From an uncultured Cloacibacillus sp. (GTDB lineage: Bacteria > Synergistota > Synergistia > Synergistales > Synergistaceae), in contig URAG01000079.1 of the NCBI GenBank assembly GCA_900545755.1, forward strand, positions 1 through 9,979: a stretch of DNA of 9,979 nt, written 5' to 3'. This document shows, piece by piece, positions 5,775-9,979 of this stretch. Each line of letters starts with the position of its first letter. Within the stretch, counting starts at the first letter, position 1. The position numbers and the translations under genes were made by a program. The notes under the pieces were generated by a model that did not search any database, was not told the DNA's origin, and was given only the letters and a program-made list of their open reading frames with translations.

Positions 5775-8700
5775 GCGCCCCTCCCTTGGCTTTTGAGACG
5801 CCTATATGCGTTTAAGCGCCTTACGGAAGCTTTCACCCTGTCTGTGAGGTCGTCGAATATCAGATAAACTACCGGGATGACAAGAAGCGTCAGCAGCGTC
5901 GAGGTCGCAAGCCCCCCGATGACGGCGACCGACATCGGCTGGCGCGTTTCGCCGCCCTCGGAAAGCGCGAGAGCGACCGGCAGAGTGCCTATCAGAGTCG
6001 AGACCGTCGTCATCATTATCGCGCGCAGGCGCAGAGGCCCGGCTTTGAGCACCGCCGTTATCTTGTCGTCGCCCGCGGCGCGCAGCTGGTTTATTACGTC
6101 GACGAGCAGAATTGCGTTGTTGACGACGACGCCTACGAGCAGGATTATCCCCATAAAGCTCATGACCGACAGGCGCAGGCCGCCGAGCGCAAGAAGCCCG
6201 AAGGAGCCCGCCGTCATAAGCGGTAGCGAGAACATGACTGTCAGAGGATGGATGAACGACTCGAACTGTATCGCCATCACCATATATACGAGCATTATCG
6301 CAAATATGAGCGCGACTGTCATGTAACGGAAGCTTTCGCGCATATCCTCGGAGTCGCCCGTAGGCACCATGCTGTACATGCCGTCCTGCGGCGCGTATTT
6401 TTTGAAGACCTCCTGCATTATCAGGATGCCCTCGCCCGGTGATATGCCGTCGACGTTGGCTTCTATTTCTATTGAGTGCTGGCGGTTATAACGCGTTATG
6501 ACGTTCGGGGCCATTCCTATAGAGCTCGTTATGACGCCCTCGGCCGGTATCGTCTCGCCGCTCTGCGTCGTTATGAGCGTCTTTAAGACCTTTTCGGGGT
6601 CGTCGCGCCCGCCGGCCTCCGAGCGCAGGCGTATGTCGTAACGGTAGCCGCGGTCGTTGAAGGTGCCGGCGTCGTCGCCGCCGAACCATGTCAGCATTTC
6701 GTCGGAGAGGTCGCGTATGCTGACGTTCAGGTCGTCGGCAAGGCTGCGGTTCAGCGCAAGGTTGATGCGCGGCTTGTTCATCTGAAGATCCGTCGTTATA
6801 TCGACGAGGCCGCGCGCGTTCTCCGTGAGGTCCTTTTTGATGAGGTCGCCGAGAACCGCGAGCTCTTCGCTGGTGGGCCCCATTACTACGAGCGATATGT
6901 CGGAGCCGCCCCACGTGCCCATCTTTATATCGGCGTCGCGGTAACGGGAAAGCTCCTCTCGCAGCCCGCGCATTATGACCGAGGCGCGCGGGCGCAGGGC
7001 GCGGTCTATCAGCTCAATGTTTATCGTCGATTTGTAAACCTCCTCGCCGCGGCCGCTGCCTATTTCTCCGTAGGTGTACGCTACGAATTTATTCTGCTGG
7101 ATCAGATCCACCATTTCTTTGGTGACGTCGGTAGTCACTTCAAGCGAAGTGTCGGCCGGGAGCTCAAGTTCGACGCGCAGGCGTCCTTGGTCTTCGGTCG
7201 GGAAGAACTCGGTGCCTAGGTTGGCTGCGATGACCATTCCCAGTGCGAACAGCGCTAGTCCCGACGAAAGCACCAGCGCTCGGTGGCGCACGGCGAAGCC
7301 GAGCGCGCGCTCGTACTGCTCTTCCAGGCGCAGGAACGGCTGTTCGAGCGCAATTTCGAGCTTCGTCGGTTTATGCGAGCGTCCCATGATGCGAGAGCAG
7401 AGGAAGGGCGTCAGCGTGACCGCGATGACGAGCGAAATGGCTATGGTCGTAGAGACCGTGACGCCGAATGCGTTGAAGTAGCGCCCCATCATCCCGCCCA
7501 TGAAGGCGACCGGGACGAAGACGGCCAGCGTCGTAGCCGCGCCTGCGACGACGGCAAAGGCTATCTCGTTCGTGCCGTCTTCCGATGCGCGGAATGAGCT
7601 CTTGCCCATCGACTTGTGACGCGAAATGTTCTCCATAATGACCGTCGTCGCATCGACGACCATGCCGACGGCGAGCGAAATGCCCATCATCGACATGTTG
7701 TTTATGGTTATTCCCATCAGATAAAGCACGGACATGCTGCCCAGAAGGCAGACTGGTATGCTTATGCAGGCGATTATAGTAGCGCGTATCGTGCGCAGGA
7801 AGACGAACATGATGAGCGCCGTCAGGATGATCGAGGCTACGATGTCGCCAAAGACGCCTTTCATCGAGCGCATGATGAACCGCGCGTTGTCTGAAACTAC
7901 GACGAGCGTCGTCCCGGCGGGCGCGGTCTTGTTGAGCTCCGCTATGCGCTCGTGCATGAGGCGCGACAGCGCCACTTCATTAGCGCCGCGCTGCTTGCGG
8001 ATACTGACCATTATCGACGGCTTGCCTTCGTATATTGAAGAGCTGCGCGCGTCCTCAAGGCCGTCCTCGATGCGCGCCACGTCGCGCAGCCTGATGACCG
8101 CGCCGTCGCGCACCGCGATGGGCAGATATTCGAGCTCCGCGGCGGAGGCGTACTCGCCGATGATGCGGATGCCGTACTCCTTTGTCCCCGTCTCGACGCG
8201 CCCCGCAGGCAGCTCGACGTGCTTGTTGTATATCGCGTCCTTGATTTCCTTCGTCGTTATGCGGTAGCCCTCGAGCGCTTCGGGGTTGAGCCAGACGCGC
8301 ATCTCGCGCTCGCGGAAGCCGGGGAGCTGCACGCCGCCGACGCCGCGCACTGTCTGCAAACGTTCCTGCACGACTTGGTCGACGTAGCGCGAGAGCGTCT
8401 TCATGTCGGTGCGTCCGTCGTTCTTGACCGCGACGCGCATGATCGGCCTGTCGCTTGGGTCGAACTTGTCTATCTCCGGCTCGTCGCAGTCGTCTGGCAG
8501 AGAACCTAGCGCGCGGCTCACCTTGTTGCGCACGTCGGCGGTCGCGAAGTCGATGTCGCGGTCGAGCTCGAATTCTACGACGATGACGGAGCGCCCCTCG
8601 TAGCTGCTCGAGCTCATGCTTTTGATCCCTTCTATTGTATTGATGCGCGACTCGAGTACGTCGGTAACGTCGTTGTCGATGATCGCTGGGCTTGCGCCCT

Positions 8701-8854
8701 CGAGCGTCGTGCGCACGACGACGATCGGAAACTCGACGTTCGGCATTCTCTCGACACCCATATTCATGTATGAATATACGCCGAATATGACCGTGGCTAT
8801 CGTGATGATGAGGACCGTCACCGGCCTGCGCAGAGAAATTTCTGTGATTTTCAT
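5771..8854 (-). CDS. RND-superfamily inner-membrane efflux pump (HAE1 / AcrB-like)
   Basis: This 1027-residue protein matches the usual length of hydrophobe/amphiphile efflux RND transporters. The start (ITEISLRRPVTVLIITIATV) is the classic cytoplasmic end and TM1 (about 10-30). A periplasmic loop follows (about 31-331), then TM2-TM6 (about 332-485), TM7 (about 525-545), a second large periplasmic loop (about 546-842, with the family FFPTEDQGR near 550-558), and TM8-TM12 (about 843-1001). Known mechanism: proton influx through acidic TM4 residues drives rotation among three protomers that export amphiphilic compounds. Here TM4 reads GMVVDATTVIMENI, giving Asp401 but Ala402 where AcrB has a second Asp (D407/D408). 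TM10 has VVNNAILLVD (Asn912-Asn913) where AcrB has Lys940; Asn there is common in other HAE1 members. Arg944 in TM11 is probably the AcrB Arg971 counterpart. The ATG at 8854 has AGGGTGAG (8863-8870) 8 nt upstream. It is first in the operon and overlaps the TolC-like gene by 4 nt. Substrate is unknown. Confidence 0.95.
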   Translation of the reverse strand: MKITEISLRRPVTVLIITIATVIFGVYSYMNMGVERMPNVEFPIVVVRTTLEGASPAIIDNDVTDVLESRINTIEGIKSMSSSSYEGRSVIVVEFELDRDIDFATADVRNKVSRALGSLPDDCDEPEIDKFDPSDRPIMRVAVKNDGRTDMKTLSRYVDQVVQERLQTVRGVGGVQLPGFREREMRVWLNPEALEGYRITTKEIKDAIYNKHVELPAGRVETGTKEYGIRIIGEYASAAELEYLPIAVRDGAVIRLRDVARIEDGLEDARSSSIYEGKPSIMVSIRKQRGANEVALSRLMHERIAELNKTAPAGTTLVVVSDNARFIMRSMKGVFGDIVASIILTALIMFVFLRTIRATIIACISIPVCLLGSMSVLYLMGITINNMSMMGISLAVGMVVDATTVIMENISRHKSMGKSSFRASEDGTNEIAFAVVAGAATTLAVFVPVAFMGGMMGRYFNAFGVTVSTTIAISLVIAVTLTPFLCSRIMGRSHKPTKLEIALEQPFLRLEEQYERALGFAVRHRALVLSSGLALFALGMVIAANLGTEFFPTEDQGRLRVELELPADTSLEVTTDVTKEMVDLIQQNKFVAYTYGEIGSGRGEEVYKSTINIELIDRALRPRASVIMRGLREELSRYRDADIKMGTWGGSDISLVVMGPTSEELAVLGDLIKKDLTENARGLVDITTDLQMNKPRINLALNRSLADDLNVSIRDLSDEMLTWFGGDDAGTFNDRGYRYDIRLRSEAGGRDDPEKVLKTLITTQSGETIPAEGVITSSIGMAPNVITRYNRQHSIEIEANVDGISPGEGILIMQEVFKKYAPQDGMYSMVPTGDSEDMRESFRYMTVALIFAIMLVYMVMAIQFESFIHPLTVMFSLPLMTAGSFGLLALGGLRLSVMSFMGIILLVGVVVNNAILLVDVINQLRAAGDDKITAVLKAGPLRLRAIMMTTVSTLIGTLPVALALSEGGETRQPMSVAVIGGLATSTLLTLLVIPVVYLIFDDLTDRVKASVRRLNAYRRLKSQGRGA

Positions 8855-8888
8855 GAAGCGAGCTCACCCTGTACAGTCTATATCTTTT

Positions 8889-8922
8889 TCCACACTTAAC
8901 GATTATACATCTTCGATGTGGA
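8889..8922 (-). promoter_or_regulatory. Putative efflux-operon promoter with nested inverted repeats (candidate operator)
   Basis: On the minus strand a perfect -10 hexamer TATAAT (complement of 8902-8907) lies 47 nt upstream of the pump ATG, with a predicted start near 8895. No good -35 is seen at 16-18 nt spacing (ATAAAA at 17). Two inverted repeats surround it: TCCACA (8889-8894) with TGTGGA (8917-8922), which straddle the -10, and ACATC (8907-8911) with GATGT (8915-8919) in the spacer. A weak -35 with dyads over the core promoter would suit a repressor such as a TetR- or MarR-type protein, but no regulator gene is in the window. The hexamer and repeats are seen; regulation is inferred. 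Confidence 0.4.
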
Positions 8923-9012
8923 GATTTTATGATTGGACGCAGATCTTTAGCGAATGGGACAAAACCGCGCCGACTTTGCGTGCCGGTGGCGAATCTGCGG
9001 CGCGGGCGCGGA

Positions 9013-9054
9013 GCCAGCGAAACTACGCAAAAGCTGCGCGGATGCGGCGCTGGC
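9013..9054. repeat. Nested inverted repeat of unknown role
   Basis: GCCAGCG at 9013-9019 and CGCTGGC at 9048-9054 are exact reverse complements. Within the 28-nt interior, CGCA (9026-9029) pairs with TGCG (9035-9038) around a 5-nt loop. The result is a compact two-tier hairpin in the gene-free spacer, well away from the promoter and terminator at its ends. It might be part of a dispersed intergenic repeat or a structured RNA, or simply reflect high GC content. Confidence 0.35.
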
Positions 9055-9125
9055 GCGAAGGCGGCATGAAACGAGCGTGATTCCGTCAAACGCGCTGAAA
9101 GTCCGCCGCCTCGGCGCGCGGGCGC

Positions 9126-9156
9126 AAAAAAGCGGCGAGGGAAATTTTCCCGCCGC
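9126..9156 (-). terminator. Rho-independent terminator after phenylacetate-CoA ligase
   Basis: On the minus strand, GCGGCG (complement of 9151-9156) pairs with CGCCGC (complement of 9132-9137). Partial additional pairing of GG and AAA/TTT lies inside, and the run TTTTTT (complement of 9126-9131) follows directly. It begins 24 nt beyond the stop codon. It should insulate the efflux operon from the upstream ligase transcript. Confidence 0.8.
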
Positions 9157-9179
9157 CGCGCGTTTCACATTCTCTTCGT

Positions 9180-9979
9180 TTAATATCTGTTGTCTATGAC
9201 GCGCTGCGTCTTTTTCTCGCTGCGCGGAAGCTCGCCGATCTTTTTCACGTCTGGAATGATGCGGATGCCGAGACCGGATTTGCATTCGCGTACGAGCTCT
9301 TCCGCAAGGCGCTCCGTGTCAGCGCCTTCTTTCATTTCGGCCTGCACGATCATGCGGTCGCGGAGGTCTTTGTTTTCGAGGATGATGCGGTACTCGCTCG
9401 AGAAGCCGTCGATGTTCTTGAGTATCTCCTCGACCTGCGCGGGGTAGATGTTCGTACCCTTGACTTTTATCATGTCGTCGCTGCGCCCGACGATTCTGTC
9501 GAGGCGTGGGAACGGAGAGCCGCACGGGCATTCGCCGGGGATTATGCGCGAGATGTCGCGCGTGCGGTAGCGGATGAGCGGCGCGGCCTCCTTGCGGAAG
9601 GTCGTGATGACTATCTCGCCCTGCTCGCCGTCGGGCAGCACCTTGCCTGTGACCGGGTCGATGATTTCGCAGTAGATGTAGTCGTTGAAGTAGTGCATGC
9701 CGGTGTGCTTCTCGCAGTCTATCGCGATGCCAGGGCCGTAGATTTCAGTCAGTCCGTAGATATCGAAGAACTCTATACCGAGCGTCTCGTGGATGCGTTC
9801 GCGTATCTTGTCGCCCCAGCGCTCCGAGCCGATCACGCCCTTTTTCAGGCACAGGCGGTCAAGCAGTCCGCGCTTTGCAATCTCTTCCGCGAGCAGAAGC
9901 GCGTACGACGACGTGGCGCACAGCACGGTGGAGCGCAGATCCTGCATCATCTGCAGCTGCTTTTCGGTGTTGCCGGGGC
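9180..9979 (-). CDS. paaK: Phenylacetate-CoA ligase, C-terminal part (5' end beyond window)
   Basis: The open frame enters from the right edge already in coding sequence (PGNTEKQLQMMQDLRSTVLC), so the Met at 9950 is internal. About 266 of the usual 430-440 residues are present. Adenylate-forming enzyme motifs are clear: STVLCATSSYALLLAEE, YGLTEIYGPG (A5-type), IRYRTRDIS (A7-type), GRSDDMIKVKGTNIYP with PAQVEE, and the C-terminal LPRSEKKTQRVIDNRY, where the family usually has SEGKA.RV; one of these Lys residues should be the catalytic A10 lysine. The enzyme joins phenylacetate or related arylacetates to CoA with ATP, giving AMP and pyrophosphate, in the cytosol. In many anaerobes such ligases sit near indolepyruvate:ferredoxin oxidoreductase in aromatic amino-acid breakdown; that partner would lie outside this window. 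The stop at 9180 is followed by its own terminator, so it is probably not co-transcribed with the pump. Confidence 0.93.
   Translation of the reverse strand, partial: PGNTEKQLQMMQDLRSTVLCATSSYALLLAEEIAKRGLLDRLCLKKGVIGSERWGDKIRERIHETLGIEFFDIYGLTEIYGPGIAIDCEKHTGMHYFNDYIYCEIIDPVTGKVLPDGEQGEIVITTFRKEAAPLIRYRTRDISRIIPGECPCGSPFPRLDRIVGRSDDMIKVKGTNIYPAQVEEILKNIDGFSSEYRIILENKDLRDRMIVQAEMKEGADTERLAEELVRECKSGLGIRIIPDVKKIGELPRSEKKTQRVIDNRY

Larger units (their letters stand above)
8855..9179. other. 325-base spacer between phenylacetate-CoA ligase and the efflux operon
   Basis: The pump-proximal end (8855-8930) is AT-rich and holds the ribosome binding site and putative promoter. The ligase-proximal end (9126-9156) is a terminator. 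The section between, about 8931-9125, is GC-rich with no gene I can support. It contains a 7-bp inverted repeat GCCAGCG/CGCTGGC (9013-9019, 9048-9054) enclosing a smaller CGCA/TGCG hairpin (9026-9029, 9035-9038). Open frames cross it on both strands, but they are very rich in Arg and Ala and have no ribosome binding sites, so they look like products of base composition. Confidence 0.6.

Noticed and set aside
3299..5867. Plus-strand frames of 195-220 codons opposite the adaptor and TolC-like genes (3299-3961, 5280-5867)
   Set aside because: They are antisense to well-recognised proteins, have no ribosome binding sites, and have compositions typical of reverse-complement frames in GC-rich DNA.
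8055..9089. 344-codon minus-strand frame overlapping the start of the RND gene
   Set aside because: It is the alternate frame of the pump gene and its product is extremely rich in Arg and Ala. The pump frame carries the conserved motifs and has the ribosome binding site.
8954..9199. 81-codon plus-strand frame in the spacer upstream of the efflux operon, and the 112-codon minus frame opposite (8947-9285)
   Set aside because: The products are Arg/Ala-rich, there is no ribosome binding site, and both run across the terminator or the 3' end of the ligase gene. I kept the segment as a possible repeat instead.
1..9979. Search for CRISPR arrays, tRNA/rRNA genes, insertion sequences and attachment sites
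   Set aside because: I saw no regularly spaced direct repeats, cloverleaf-like segments, transposase motifs or terminal inverted repeats with target duplications. The coding sequences look alike in base composition, so there is no sign of a recently acquired island.

Overview
The window looks like chromosomal DNA from a diderm (Gram-negative-type), GC-rich anaerobe. The most likely source is the phylum Synergistota (Cloacibacillus/Synergistes-like), with moderate confidence. This rests on a secreted DUF3798 protein, a phenylacetate-CoA ligase of the kind common in amino-acid fermenters, and a TolC-type outer-membrane factor with an RND pump, which requires an outer membrane. No rRNA or other phylogenetic marker is present to settle the point.

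Layout. (1) Positions 1-99, minus: the first 33 codons of 2,3-bisphosphoglycerate-dependent phosphoglycerate mutase, with a clear promoter and ribosome binding site. (2) A divergent intergenic region carries that promoter on one strand and an AT-rich promoter for a DUF3798 gene on the other. (3) Positions 444-1658, plus: the exported DUF3798 protein, closed by a good intrinsic terminator. (4) Positions 1751-2506, plus: a class I glutamine amidotransferase-like hydrolase of the PuuD / peptidase C26 type, followed by two hairpins, the second a terminator. (5) Positions 8854-2632, minus: a tightly packed four-gene run of RND inner-membrane pump, TolC-family outer-membrane factor, periplasmic adaptor and DUF1275 membrane protein. 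(6) A 325-base spacer holds the putative pump promoter, a GC-rich segment with inverted repeats and no convincing gene, and the terminator of the next gene. (7) Positions 9979-9180, minus: the C-terminal part of phenylacetate-CoA ligase, cut by the window end.

How the parts work together. The pump, outer-membrane factor and adaptor should assemble into one tripartite envelope-spanning efflux machine driven by proton influx. Their genes overlap by 4 nt or are separated by 1 and 7 nt, which implies co-transcription and translational coupling. The unusual points are the gene order (pump first, adaptor last), the DUF1275 gene attached to the end, and a TM4 motif in the pump with a single Asp where many relatives have Asp-Asp or Asp-Asn. 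The remaining genes are central or catabolic metabolism and are not obviously linked to the efflux operon.

I did not find a clearly new multi-gene system, CRISPR array, mobile element or RNA gene here. The most useful leads are the pump's TM4 variant, the possible operator over its promoter, and the unexplained structured spacer at about 8930-9125.
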